From assembly GCF_023159225.1 (NCBI RefSeq), contig NC_063161.1, forward strand, positions 121,000,958-121,064,957: a stretch of DNA of 64,000 nucleotides, read 5' to 3'. The stretch is from Perognathus longimembris pacificus. Lineage: Eukaryota > Chordata > Mammalia > Rodentia > Heteromyidae. Within the stretch, counting starts at the first letter, position 1. Each line of letters begins with the position of its first letter. Positions 23,285-33,729 of this stretch are shown in pieces. The notes beneath the pieces were generated by a model, which was not told the DNA's origin, did no database searches, and saw only the letters and a program-made list of their open reading frames with translations. Position numbers and translations under genes: made by a program.

Positions 23285-23370
23285 TTTTCTTTTTTGGCAA
23301 TGCTAGGGATTGAAGTGTTGCCTCTTGCATGCTGAACAAGAACTTTGCCACAGAGCTACACCCTCAGCCC
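23285..23370 (-). mobile_element. ID-type SINE monomer
   Basis: Reverse of an ID body: T-run, then 'atgctagggattgaag', then 'ccacagagctacaccctcag' at the left end of the tRNA-like unit. Diverged. Confidence 0.65.
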
Positions 23371-23409
23371 TTTAATTCTAGGGTTCCTCAAGAGAAGGAA
23401 TTAGAAAGA

Positions 23410-23645
23410 TGAGCACCAGTGTCTTACACCTGCAATCCTAGCTTCTCAGGAAGCTGAAATTTGAGGATTGTGGTTCAAAGCCAGCCAGGAAAGTCCATGG
23501 GGCTCTTATCTCCAATTAACCACCAGAATAACAGAAGTGGTGCTGTGGTTCAAAGTGGTAGAGCATTAGCCTTAAGTGAAAAAGCTCAAGGACAATGTCC
23601 AGGCCATGAATTCAAGCCCTACAACCAACAACAACAAAAAGAAAA
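23410..23645 (+). mobile_element. B1-dID-like composite SINE, well preserved
   Basis: The clearest composite copy: 7SL head (about 23410-23500), linker 'ctcttatctccaattaacca', tRNA-like right part 'ggtgctgtggttcaaagtgg' with 'gccatgaattcaag', and a CAA-rich tail. Useful as the reference for the other composites in the window. Confidence 0.8.
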
Positions 23646-23839
23646 AGTTGAAAATGAGTAGTTCAGATTAGAAGACAAAGGGGTTTTCTGCTTATTTGTC
23701 TTCTACCTAGAACTAAAATTAGACAATAATAACATAACCCTGAACTACTCTTTTTTGTAGACTTCCCTACCAATTTAGCATTTTGCCTACAGGGTTTTCC
23801 ATGACTGTTATTCCTTTTTCCCTTTATCGTTCTGATATT

Positions 23840-23965
23840 GCAGCTGTTATCACTACAATTAAGCCAAGTGATTAAATAATCTGCCCAGCATATCAGGTGA
23901 GAAAATGATAGGACAGGACTAGAGCTATAATTGACTTGCATTTCACTGTGAAGCTCTTTCTATTA
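23840..23965 (+). repeat. Possible MIR fragment
   Basis: 'caagtgattaaataatctgc', 'ccagcatatcaggtg', 'ggactagagctat' and a trailing 'ctctttctattacaacac' resemble the second half of a MIR in the expected order. Confidence 0.4.
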
Positions 23966-24990
23966 CAACACACTACAGAGGGAAAAAAATCCTCATTTAA
24001 AGTATAAATCTTCAAAAATCTAAATGTAAGATCAATTAAGACATAACCTTGTAGTTTACAGAACAATTTACTAGTGGAAGAATCATATAAATCTTGAAAA
24101 TTCCCCTTTTGCATAATTAGTCCTGTAGATAGCCTCAAGGAGCTTATGTATCATCTCTTGTTTGACACAAATTCCAGAGAACATTTTAAGGTGAAGAATT
24201 TGGGTCAATATTATGTCACTCAAGAGAGAAATATGATATCTTGGAAGTTGTAATGTGAGCTTCTGGAGAAAAGATGATTGAAGTTAAAAACAGTTCTACA
24301 GCTGCACATCGCTAGCCCATTGCAGGGTCCCCACATATAGCTATATGGGCTGTTTATGTAACTGACCACAGAAGATAGTGCATGGTTACAAAACATTGTT
24401 CCACTTTTCCATATAGACACTGTAGAAAAGCAGGTTCCTTTGAAGGCCATGCCCAAGTTCTATATTGAGAATTGTGTAAAAACATTTTTTTAACCTATCC
24501 TTTGACATAGCCAGGGCTTGTAACAAGTATATTCTCCAAGTTAGTGTATTTGCAAATTGGATAGAAATTAATAGAGCTCCCATTGAAAATGAACATTCTG
24601 ACACTCAACTGAATCCTCATTTTAAACATGTTTTCCCAGGTGACTGATAATGCACTTTAAAGTCTGCCGATAGGCAGAACTCCTTGGAAATATTAGGATA
24701 TTAATTTCTTAACCTATCATTTTGATGTTCCTATATACCAAGTAATTATACTAAAACACATTCAGTTGAAGAGGGTTGATCTCAGCAAGCTTCCAGCTCA
24801 TGTTTACATCTGCAATCCAGCTCAACAACTGCATGGTGTCAAAGGGGGCAGAGAACATCTATTTAAATGATGCAGATTGTGAAAACGGCAGAAGTACAAA
24901 GTTACAAATTTTAAACATAGATACAGACAAAATAATACCATTTTAAAAAGTAATAGGCTGTGTGTCCTGACCAAATTGATTTCCTCAAGA
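23966..24990. other. No gene recognised
   Basis: No repeat or frame that I can support. Short minus-strand frames at 24220-24604 are unremarkable. Confidence 0.45.
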
Positions 24991-24994
24991 AATT

Positions 24995-25640
24995 ATTTTT
25001 TATTGAGGCACTATTCACTCTAGCCAAGGAATGAAATCATTCCAGGTACCCCTCAATTGATGAATGGATGAAGAGTGTGGGGTAGGTATACATAACAAAA
25101 TTTTACTCATCCATTAGAAAAAAAAAGGTATTGTACCATTTGTAAAGAAATGGAAAGACCTGGAAAAAAAAAAGTTAGATGAAGTAAAGTCAGGCCCAGA
25201 GAGACAAAAGACCCATGTTTTCCATTACATATGGAAGCAAGATTTAGCTTATAAACTTGAAGGCTGTGTGGAGTGGTATGCACGTGTATACAGATGTATT
25301 AACTGAAGTATGATCGATTCAAGTGATCTTAAGCAGTGTAATTCCTTAGAAAGGCAAAATCAAAGTTCAGGAAAATAAAACACCAGGAAGCAGGTACTCA
25401 AAAGGGGTGGGGTCAAGGGGAAAGGAACAGACAAATGAAGAGGAAAAGAGGAGGAGAATGCAGTAAAGAATGCAATGTATATCCTGAAAAATTGAGAAAA
25501 GTGAGGCAAGAGGTGGGTAGGAGAGGAATAGGTTAGAATGTTGAAAAGGATGACATCGATCAAGATATATTCATAAACTGCTTTGGTAAATGACAATTCA
25601 TTGTACAACTATTTACAGATAATTAAAAAGAATATGAAAA
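24995..25640 (+). mobile_element. L1 ORF2 end plus 3'UTR, decayed
   Basis: 'gcactattcactctagccaa', 'caattgatgaatggatgaag', 'attttactcatccattag', 'aaagaaatggaaagacctgg' and a degenerate 3'UTR ending near 'gtacaactatttacagataa'. No intact frame. Confidence 0.8.
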
Positions 25641-25959
25641 ATAAGGCAATATGATTTTCTATTTTCAGCTATCGTTCTTGGGAGGTTTCCTCAGAGTTTT
25701 CATAGGAAATGTCAATTTGAACAAATGCAGGGCTAGTGGTTGCTGTTCTGCTATACATTTCTGGCTGATAATATAAAGAATTGAAAAATAAAATAAGGTG
25801 ATAAATTCAGAAAGCCACCAAGAGAAATAATAAAACTGTAGCTAAGTTAGATGTTTTTAAAGTACCTAATATTACTTAAGGTACTTACTTATGAAACTGT
25901 ATTTCAAATGATTAAGTAATTATAATTGTATAAACAGATCACCTATGAAAATTATAAAC

Positions 25960-26300
25960 TGCTAGGCACTCGTAGCTAACCTGTCCACTTCTAGCTTCTT
26001 TTGAGAGGAAGAGATCAGGATTGTGATCCAAGGCAGTTGGGCAAAAAATTCAAAACTGTCCATCTCAACCATTAATTGGGCACAGTGGTATGTACCCATA
26101 ATCCTAGTTACACAGGAGACTGAGACAGGGAGGATAATAGTTCAAGTCTAGCCCTACAAAAAAGGTTATGAGATCCCATTTCAACAGAAAAGAGTGTGAT
26201 GGCACATGCTTGTTGCCACAACTATTGTAAGAAGCCTAAATGGGAAGATTGCAGTTCAGGTCGGCCCCAGGAAAACCCCAACTCAAAACAAAGATGTAGA
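25960..26300 (+). mobile_element. Cluster of 7SL-derived SINE units
   Basis: Three degenerate 7SL-type units follow one another: 'ctaggcactcgtagctaacc', 'gggcacagtggtatgtaccc' with 'aatcctagttacacagg', and 'gtgatggcacatgcttgttg'. Head-to-tail B1-type array. Confidence 0.55.
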
Positions 26301-26307
26301 ACAAAAA

Positions 26308-26402
26308 AGGCTGGAGGTGTGGCTCAAATGGCAAAGTGCCTACCTAACAAGCTGAAAGGCCCTGAGTTCAAATTCCAGCCCATCCCTCCTCCACCCCCAA
26401 AA
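26308..26402 (+). mobile_element. tRNA-derived SINE right part
   Basis: 'aggctggaggtgtggctcaa' and 'ggccctgagttcaaattcc' give A- and B-box-like sequences in tRNA spacing, with an AC-rich end. It probably closes the 7SL array immediately upstream. Confidence 0.65.
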
Positions 26403-27005
26403 GATTGTAGAAAAATGGTCATATTTCTGTACTGTGCCTTTTTTGTTAAATTCACAGTTCAGCTCAATATACTCTCAGAGGTATGAAATAAAGACAAAAA
26501 GCACTTCCCAGGTGTTGTAATTATAATATTGAGAATAATTCAGAATGTTAGTCAGAAAGAGCCAAAAGTATCAAAATATAAAATTCAGTTTAGGAAAAGA
26601 AAAGCTTCTCACTAAGATGTCAGTGCTTTAAAACATGAACATCAAACAATGTTTAAACATTCTTACTCTGTAACAGAGTGGACCTGTAAACGTCACAGCC
26701 CTACAATGAGCAAACTTGACAATTAAGGAAGGTGATATGGGTGGGCCAGAGAATTTGAGATCCTTGACAACCAACTCCTTGTTCTGTCAACATTTCCATG
26801 TAAACATGGAATTCTATAGATACTCTAGTACCAGCACAGAATTTCCATGTACAATTGCCTGTTTCCAATAAAGAAAAATTTCCATGATAATAAAATAATG
26901 GTAAGTTTTGGAGTGTCTACTAGTTATGTGTTTGTCATGAAATTTTATAAACAAGAACTTTATACACATTAGGAAAGAACGAACTTGCTAGACATCCTTT
27001 TTACC
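26403..27005. other. No gene recognised
   Basis: AT-rich, nothing recognised. Confidence 0.4.
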
Positions 27006-27009
27006 TCAA

Positions 27010-27115
27010 GACTTCTGTGGGGTCAGTAATAGTATTATCACTTTAGAACTGAGAAAACTAGCTCAGAGATTAAATGACTTAAGAATACACAGGCCACATC
27101 ACAGGTTGGAAGAAC
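27010..27115 (+). repeat. MIR element fragment
   Basis: 'tagtattatcactttagaac', 'tgagaaaactagctcagaga', 'ttaaatgacttaag' and 'cacaggccacatcacaggtt' follow the MIR core and tail order (Pol III-derived ancient mammalian SINE). Confidence 0.6.
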
Positions 27116-27525
27116 TTTATTTCATAGCCAACACCTTTTCCAAGAGTTTGTGGAACTCAGTCATTTAATATGACTGCTATAAGATGTTGTTTTTCAGTAC
27201 CAACTCACCATTATGTTTCTTCCTTCCCTTCTCTCTCTTTCTTTCTTTAACAAAATCTGTTGAGGATAACCAAGAATAAAGTGAGGTGAAGCCTCAAAAA
27301 TTACTCAAAGGTCTACATGAAGTCTCGACTTTCATCACACATTGTTTAAGGAAATGACCATCAAGTAGAACTGAACCAACAGTGTGAATTTTCTTCACAG
27401 GAATAAAGTGATCAGGAATAATATTCTAGAAAAAGGACTCGGCACTGGGTAAATAACAATTCTGGTCACACATGGAAAGAAAAGAATGGCTATTACAAAT
27501 GAATAGTTAATAAGTTACAACATTA

Positions 27526-27739
27526 GGGCCTAGTGGTAAAGTGCTTGTCTTGTAACATGAGACCCTGGGTTCAATTCCTCAGCACCACATATATAGAAAA
27601 AGCCTGTAGTGGCGCTGTGGCTCAAGTGGCAGAGTGCTAGCCTTGAGCAAAAAGAAGCCAGGGACAGTGCTCAGGCCCTGAGTTCAAGCCCCAGGACTGG
27701 CAAAAAACAAAAAAACAAAAACAAACAAAAAAAAACACA
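27526..27739 (+). mobile_element. IDL-Geo SINE, slightly 5'-truncated
   Basis: Lacks the first dozen or so bases of the left monomer (starts 'gggcctagtggtaaag'). The Geo monomer is complete, with a CAAA-rich tail. A perfect 17-nt TSD AATAAGTTACAACATTA lies at 27509-27525 and 27740-27756. Confidence 0.93.
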
Positions 27740-27999
27740 AATAAGTTACAACATTATACATAAGTTCTATATGATGTTACACATTTCTATATACATTACC
27801 ACTTAGTAACATGCAAATGTAACTGATGAATCATAAATTTGACATTAATTTTACTGAATTTATAAAATGAGTTCAATGATGCTGAGGAAATATTAGGAAT
27901 AACTTCAAAATCAAAATTCTATAGTTGAAATAATATTATGCATCAATGAAACATTTAGCACTGTCATGTCATTTTAGTGCCTTTAAAATATTTTGTTAT

Positions 28000-28105
28000 T
28001 ATAAATGTGAAGCATAGAGTAGTTATAATTATGTAAGTCAGGTAATGAATACATTTTGTTTGGGACAATATCATTCTTTCCCTCACCCTTTGTGTACCCT
28101 TACCT
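28000..28105 (-). mobile_element. Short L1 3' end fragment
   Basis: 'tataattatgtaagtcaggt' and 'aatgaatacattttg', then 'tcattctttccctcaccctt', the antisense of the L1 tail as at 7310-7390. Truncated after about 100 nt. Confidence 0.6.
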
Positions 28106-28540
28106 GGGAGATTTGATGACAGCAAAGTTGTGACAGAAAAAGAAATCTATTTGACATCTCTCTTGAATGATACAATCCAGAATGGAGCACAGAAAATATG
28201 TTTGGAGGCTTAAGGTTAAACAAGATGCATTCCTATCTCTCAAAGAGCTTACATTCTGGTATAGGAATAAGACAGTTAAACAAATTAGTTCAAATAGGAT
28301 GGAATGCTTTAAACAAGATACGGTACAAGGTTTTGGGATGAAGGGTGGATGGAAGTATGGGGTAGTTGTTAGAATTGTGCTGGAAGGCTTCTCCGTGGAT
28401 GTGATGTCCTCACTGAGACTCAGATGATGAAAAAAGGCAGCTAAGCCAAGAAGCAGTGCATCCTCAGTGTAGCCAAGAGTAGCCAAAAAAGTTGATGTCA
28501 CTAGAATGGAGCAGTTCAGTGAATAAGAGGAGAGGTCAAG
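28106..28540. other. Conserved-looking or old-repeat sequence beside miR-31
   Basis: Phrases such as 'gagcttacattctggtatag', 'acagttaaacaaatt' and 'ggaaggcttctccgtgg' read like an ancient mammalian interspersed repeat, but I cannot name the family. The 149-codon minus-strand frame here (28100-28549) has no recognisable domain. Confidence 0.35.
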
Positions 28541-28648
28541 GAGATCCATGCCATGTCATGGAAAGCCACACCCCAGGAAATGCACATGTACACAGGGAGA
28601 CATAGAGGGATGGCATGTAGGTGGCCATGCTGCTGTCAGACAGGAAAG

Positions 28649-28670
28649 ATGGCAATATGTTGGCATAGCA
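28649..28670 (-). ncRNA. MIR31: Mature miR-31-3p (star arm)
   Basis: 22-nt passenger arm on the minus strand, also unchanged from the human form as remembered. It pairs with the 5p arm with the usual small internal mismatches. Confidence 0.9.
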
Positions 28671-28685
28671 GGTTCCCAGTTCAAC

Positions 28686-28706
28686 AGCTATGCCAGCATC
28701 TTGCCT
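28686..28706 (-). ncRNA. MIR31: Mature miR-31-5p
   Basis: 21-nt guide arm on the minus strand. Its seed, positions 2-8, is GGCAAGA, at 28699-28705. It is unchanged from the mammalian sequence. Confidence 0.95.
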
Positions 28707-29204
28707 CCTCTCCAGTTCCAAGACACAGGAGCAACACTCGGCCTCTTCCTTGCTTTTCCAAAATCTCCACTTCTACCTGAGGGAGGGAAAACACAATTGT
28801 TACATGGGAACACCAGCTTGCTTCTTTACATACTAACAGTCTTCCTTATAGTGGCTAATTTTCAAGACACATTTAAGCATAGGACAGCTGTGGCTAGTTT
28901 TCTTTTATAAATGACCTTAGAACAAAATGAACTCCAAGAATGTTGTCTGCTTGTGAAATGACAGGGGAAAATTCTGGAAAAAATTTAAGTCCCGAAATCT
29001 AAAGTTGATGTCAGTTAGTTATAGGCCCTGACAACCACATTCACAGTCAATAGAACATCCTGGAGACTCTCAGCATAATTTTAGGTTTAGTCTTGCAATT
29101 CTACTTTATCAATTCCTGCCACTCAGATACAGTTAAAAATGTTAACCTGCCACCTGACAGTGTGGAGTTAGTTCACTGCTTGTGTGCTCTTAAAAATGGT
29201 GCTC

Positions 29205-29320
29205 TTAGTTGGGCACTGATTGCTCATGCCTATAATCCTAGCTACTCAGGAGGCTGAGGATCATGATTTGAAGCCAGCTCAGATGGGAAAGCTTGTGAGA
29301 TTATTATCTCCATTAAATGT
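29205..29320 (+). mobile_element. 7SL-headed SINE, left part
   Basis: 'gttgggcactgattgctcat', 'atcctagctactcaggaggc' and 'gcttgtgagattattatctc', a B1-dID head ending at the linker. A tRNA-like right part appears only at about 29550, so this copy may be split. Confidence 0.7.
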
Positions 29321-29544
29321 TCATGTATAAACATGATTTATACCAATTGAATAAATTGTGAGTACAGTCACAAGAAAGAGTATTTCCTGATCCTTACACA
29401 AGCTCATAATAACATTATATTAAATATAATAACATTATATTTAACTATAAAGTATGTAACATCTACATGTGTAAGGGTTTGCATTTGTAGATTTTCTTGA
29501 TGAGTACATGAGGGATTATTTTAAATAATGACTTATTGAAAAAA

Positions 29545-29660
29545 CAATTGGGTAACTAAAGGCACAATTCAAGTGGTAGAGCTCCCTCAAGCTATGACCA
29601 AGCTAGAATTCGAGGCCCAGAGATGAAGATGCAGTACTGGCACCAAAGGAAAAAAGAATA
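29545..29660 (+). mobile_element. tRNA-derived SINE right part
   Basis: 'gcacaattcaagtggtagag', 'ctccctcaagctatgacc' and a degenerate B-box 'agaattcgaggc', then an A-rich tail. Possibly the displaced right part of the 29205 element. Confidence 0.5.
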
Positions 29661-30540
29661 TAGAATTATAAATTAGTTTTGTTTTCTTTATATGTCTATT
29701 TAAAAATTAATAAATATTACTTATAAGCAGTACATGAATATAAGATATATCTATACAAGTAAAGCATTTATTTACACAATGCTGCCAATGTACAGGTAAG
29801 GAAGACACATCTCTACCTGGATGACTCCAATATCAACTGTGTATTAGAAACAAAAGTTCAATGCTTCCTAGTGTCAATGTTTGACACTAGATTAGACCAC
29901 ATCAGTCACTCACATATGTAAAGGAGTATATGCTGTGCGTATACTATATATACTTAACAGGATTCTGTAAAATCCTGTCCTGGAACTAGGTAACTGGTGG
30001 GAAAGATACTAATTCCTGTAAGGATATGTAGAAATTTTGGGCCTATCAAGCACTGAACACTGTATAAAAATCAAGGCAAAATACACTGCAGATGAGATAT
30101 CAATATACATCACATAACCAAGATGATTTAATATAAGATGTCTCCAAAAGACTCATTTTTCAATATCCCCAATAGCTGTTATTCATAACCAAGAGGCAGG
30201 TGTAGATCGAATTGAACCAGGCTTGTGTGTAAATATTTGAATAGAGTAACTTGTGACATTCATGTTCATTTTCACATGAAAATTTCAGGTTTTCTTTACA
30301 GAGAAAATTGAATGTTGCTAATTATTTGATTTACCAGGCAAATAGAGCAGCCATGTCAGAGGTTATATGTGCTATTTTATGCAATGACAACCTAAAAGAG
30401 AAAAAAAAGATAATGCAGCAGTTCATACAGTTCATACCATCCTTGATCTTCCTGTTTATTTCCATATTCAAGGAGAGAAAGACACTTTTTATCAAATAGT
30501 TTCGGCATTTGTAATTGGAAAGTCTAAAGGAAGTTGTTGC
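29661..30540. other. No gene recognised
   Basis: AT-rich sequence without a supported frame or recognised repeat. Confidence 0.4.
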
Positions 30541-30559
30541 TGTTAAAATGTGGGCTCTT

Positions 30560-30751
30560 GGGCTGGGGATATAGCCTAGTGGCAAGAGTGCCTGCCTCGG
30601 ATACACGAGGCCCTAGGTTCGATTCCCCAGCACCACATATACAGAAAATGGCCAGAAGCGGCGCTGTGGCTCAAGTGGCAGAGTGCTAGCCTTGAGCGGG
30701 AAGAAGCCAGGGACAGTGCTCAGGCCCTGAGTCCAAGGCCCAGGACTGGCC

Positions 30752-30776
<25 letters not shown>
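30560..30776 (+). mobile_element. IDL-Geo SINE with long A-tail
   Basis: Full dimer with B-box 'aggttcgattcc' and a 29-nt pure A-run (30752-30780). The TSD AAAATGTGGG(C/T)TCTT at 30545-30559 and 30777-30791 has one mismatch. The long homogeneous tail argues for a recent insertion. Confidence 0.95.
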
Positions 30777-30782
<6 letters not shown>

Positions 30783-30791
30783 TGGGTTCTT

Positions 30792-31362
30792 TAATCTCCC
30801 TGATGCATCCAGTGAATGATGATTTCTAGACCACTAATAAAACAATTCCTCACCAAATATTTTCAACTTATCTCCTGCAACAATAAAGTATCACAATGAA
30901 TTGTAACTAGAAAATAGAGAAAGGGTGATAGGAGCCTAATTATAGCCCTTAGAAGTTAAGGTTACATGAAAAATGCTGCCAACAAATGCCCAGAGGGAAA
31001 CATAACTCCCATTTACAATCTTATTCTTTACCTAAAGAATTGTTTTCTTTTACATTTCAAATCTTTAATAATGTAATTATTAAAAGAAATTCAAACTCTA
31101 GAAATTCCCAAGGTATCTTAACTGATTTTAACTCCATTTGAAATGAATAATCTAACGTAAATAGCTAATTTATAACCATCCTAGTAACAAATCTAGCATG
31201 TCCTAGACCTGTGGAGAACAGGATGGTTAGCTATGCCAGCTACATTTAGTATCCAGTCAGAAGAATGAGAAAAAATCATAGTAACTAAAAAACCAAGTAT
31301 ACTTCTATTCAGTTTGTCTTGCCAGAGTTGAAATACAATATAATCTACTTAATGTCACATTT
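30792..31362. other. No gene recognised
   Basis: AT-rich sequence between two young SINEs, nothing recognised. Confidence 0.4.
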
Positions 31363-31377
31363 AAAAAGTCTCATAAA

Positions 31378-31589
31378 GGGCTAGGGATATGGCCTAGTGG
31401 CAAGAGTGCCTGCCTCATATACATGAGGCCCTAGGTTCGATTCCCCAGCACCACATATACAGAAAATGGCCAGAAGTGGCGCTGTGGCTCAAGTGGCAGA
31501 GTGCTAGCCTTGAGCAAAAAGAAGCCAGGGACAGTGCTCAGGCCCTGAGTCCAAGCCCCAGGACTGGCCAAAAAAAAAAAAAAAAAAAA
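31378..31589 (+). mobile_element. IDL-Geo SINE with long A-tail
   Basis: Full dimer, nearly identical to the copy at 30560, with a 25-nt A-run (31570-31594) that overlaps the start of the duplication. The TSD AAAAAGTCT(C/T)ATAAA at 31363-31377 and 31590-31604 has one mismatch. Confidence 0.95.
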
Positions 31590-31864
31590 AAAAAGTCTTA
31601 TAAAAAAAGGTGGTTGGGAGCTTCTGATTATGAATAAAAAGCTTAGAATGTCCTTATTTTTCAAGTTCAGTTTTATGGAAAAATTTGTGGTCCAATCAAG
31701 TACATAACTGTGGGGAAAATCTAGCATTCATTGATGTATTGAGATTACTTTTGGGAACAGGCAATTTACCAGGATGTGCTCAAAGTTACTCCCTAACTGA
31801 TAGAAGCCAGATGTGTATCTGCTCTACATCTGGTGGGCTGACAAAAGGGAATAAAATTATATGA

Positions 31865-32022
31865 AAATACATGCACACACTTATCTACATATGCACAAAT
31901 TACCATACTATATATGCCTATACTTTAAACATATTTATACAAACATACATATATACAGTTGTATAATATACTTATATACACACATACATATATACATTAC
32001 ATGCACATATATATATATATTT
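31865..32022. repeat. AT/CA-rich low-complexity tract
   Basis: Interrupted TACA, TATA and CATA units. Translations of it give Tyr/Ile/His-rich artefacts on both strands. Confidence 0.7.
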
Positions 32023-32111
32023 GAATTAAACAAAATGCTGCAGCTTTTTGCTACAGCAGATGGCATATAATAAATCTTCAATACAACCGAACAAGCAACC
32101 TCTTCTACCAC

Positions 32112-32838
32112 TCTTAAAAAAAAAGTTATTGTAAAGGTGATGTACAGAGGGGTTACAGTTACATAAATAAGGTAATGAGTACATTTCTTGTCAAACATTG
32201 TTATCCCCTCTCTCATTTTTTCCCACTTTCCTTCCTCTCCCAATCTGCCCCTCCAAGTTGTAAAGTTCATTTCCAATCTCGAGTCTTGTGAATATCACTG
32301 TTGCATTGGATCCCCTTTGTCCTTTGTCTCACCATTTTTTTTATTCCCTCACCATTCCCCAAACCAGATAACTGCATATACAAGATACAGATTACAAAAA
32401 CGAAAAACTTAAAACTCTGACAACAGGGGATAAACCAAAGGGGAAAAAAAACTAAGGAAAAAAGAAATAACTTCATACAGTACATTAAAAAAAAAACCCC
32501 TCGTTTCTATAGCTTGGAACTCATTTCAATTAGCATCATTTTATATTGTCACATAGCTATTGAACTGTTGTGATCCTCTGCTAGGACTATCCTACATGTA
32601 TACTAATTATTACCAATGAGGGAAACCACGGAGCCTATGTTTCTTTGAGTCTGGTTTACTTCACTTGATATGTTTTCCCAATTCTTTCAATTTCCTTACA
32701 AGTGAGGCAATATCATAATTTCTGATGGAACCATAGAATTCCATTGTGTATATATACCATATTTTCTTGATCCATTCATCTACTGAGGGGTATTATCTGG
32801 GTTGGTCCCATATCTTAGCTATGGTAAGCAATGCTACT
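32112..32838 (-). mobile_element. L1 ORF2 end plus 3'UTR, decayed
   Basis: Plus strand reads the reverse L1 tail: T-side 'gttattgtaaaggtgatgta', the pyrimidine block near 32205-32250, then ORF2-end phrases 'accatagaattccattgtgt', 'cttgatccattcatctactg' and 'gggttggtccca'. 5'-truncated near 32838 and frame-broken. Confidence 0.85.
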
Positions 32839-33243
32839 TTTTATTCTTTTGAATGATAAATGAACTATCAGAGATATTATGCTAATGATAATTATTATTG
32901 ACTGCATATTTATATCTCCCTAGAATGTGTGTCTTAAAGCTCTAACTCCTACTCAGTATATTTGGAGATGATGACTCTAAGGAATCAATTAAGGTTAAAG
33001 TAGATCATAAAAGGTGATGACCTGATTCAACAGAATTTGTTACAAGAAAAAACACCTCTCCTCTCTGTAGCCACATAAAGACACAGAAGGAAACTAAGCA
33101 TTTATAATTCAGGAATAGTTCTCACTAGAACCCAAATCAACTAGAACCTTAACTTTGGATTTCTAGTCCTCAGAATTATGAGAAAATAAATGTATGTTTT
33201 TAAACTTACAGTGGTCCAAACAGACTAACAAAGTGGTGCTGAT

Positions 33244-33380
33244 GGGGGGGAGGGAGGAGGGGGGGAGGGGGGGAAGGGGGGGAAGAGGAGGAAGAGGAGG
33301 AGGAGGAGGAGGAGGAGGAGGAGGAGGAGGAGGAGGAGGAGGAGGAGGAGGAGGAGGAGGAGGAGGAGGAGGAGGAGGAA
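33244..33380. repeat. 137-nt uninterrupted purine tract, G-runs then (GGA)n
   Basis: G-rich runs (33244-33282) pass into about 30 GGA units (to 33379) with no pyrimidine. The plus strand can form G-quadruplex or triplex structures. It produces a Gly-rich artefact frame (33194-33415). Confidence 0.95.
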
Positions 33381-33729
33381 TGCTTTCTTCAACAGAGAAG
33401 AATAAGAAAAGCTAAGTTATGTACTGAAGGGTTTGAGTTGCATTGCAGTTTTTGATTTTTCCAAATTTGTCCCTACAGGTCATCTTGTTATTGCTGCTAA
33501 ATGCATATCTGAAAACTGGGTTCAATCACTGTTTTCATTATGGATGCTTTTGTTCTATTAAAATCTAATGCCCTGAGCCAGTAGCAATTACAAACAAGTT
33601 TTCAGGCCCAAAGTTCACAAATATATCCAGACTAGATTTTAGAGGGGCATCAGGAAGGGAAACAGACTGATGATGTCCAGTAGACTGGAATGAAGGTCAT
33701 GGTGAACAGTCCACAAAAACCTAGGGCTA

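Larger units (their letters stand above)
28643..28713 (-). ncRNA. MIR31: miR-31 precursor hairpin
   Basis: The minus strand encodes a 71-nt stem-loop matching every base of the human mir-31 precursor as I remember it. The 5p arm (28686-28706) and 3p arm (28649-28670) are complementary around a loop containing 'gttgaactgggaac'. Drosha and Dicer process such hairpins, and miR-31-5p then represses targets in the cytoplasm. In mammals it acts in epithelial differentiation, cell cycle and metastasis control. It lies about 25 kb from IFNE and 29 kb downstream of the CpG island at 57-59 kb on the same strand, matching the human IFNE - MIR31 - MIR31HG promoter order. Expression should follow the host transcript. 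Confidence 0.98.

Noticed and set aside
28100..28549. 149-codon minus-strand frame beside miR-31
   Set aside because: No domain or signal peptide, overlaps an L1 tail, and looks like an old repeat in antisense.
33194..33415. Gly-rich protein
   Set aside because: Translation of the (GGA)n purine tract.
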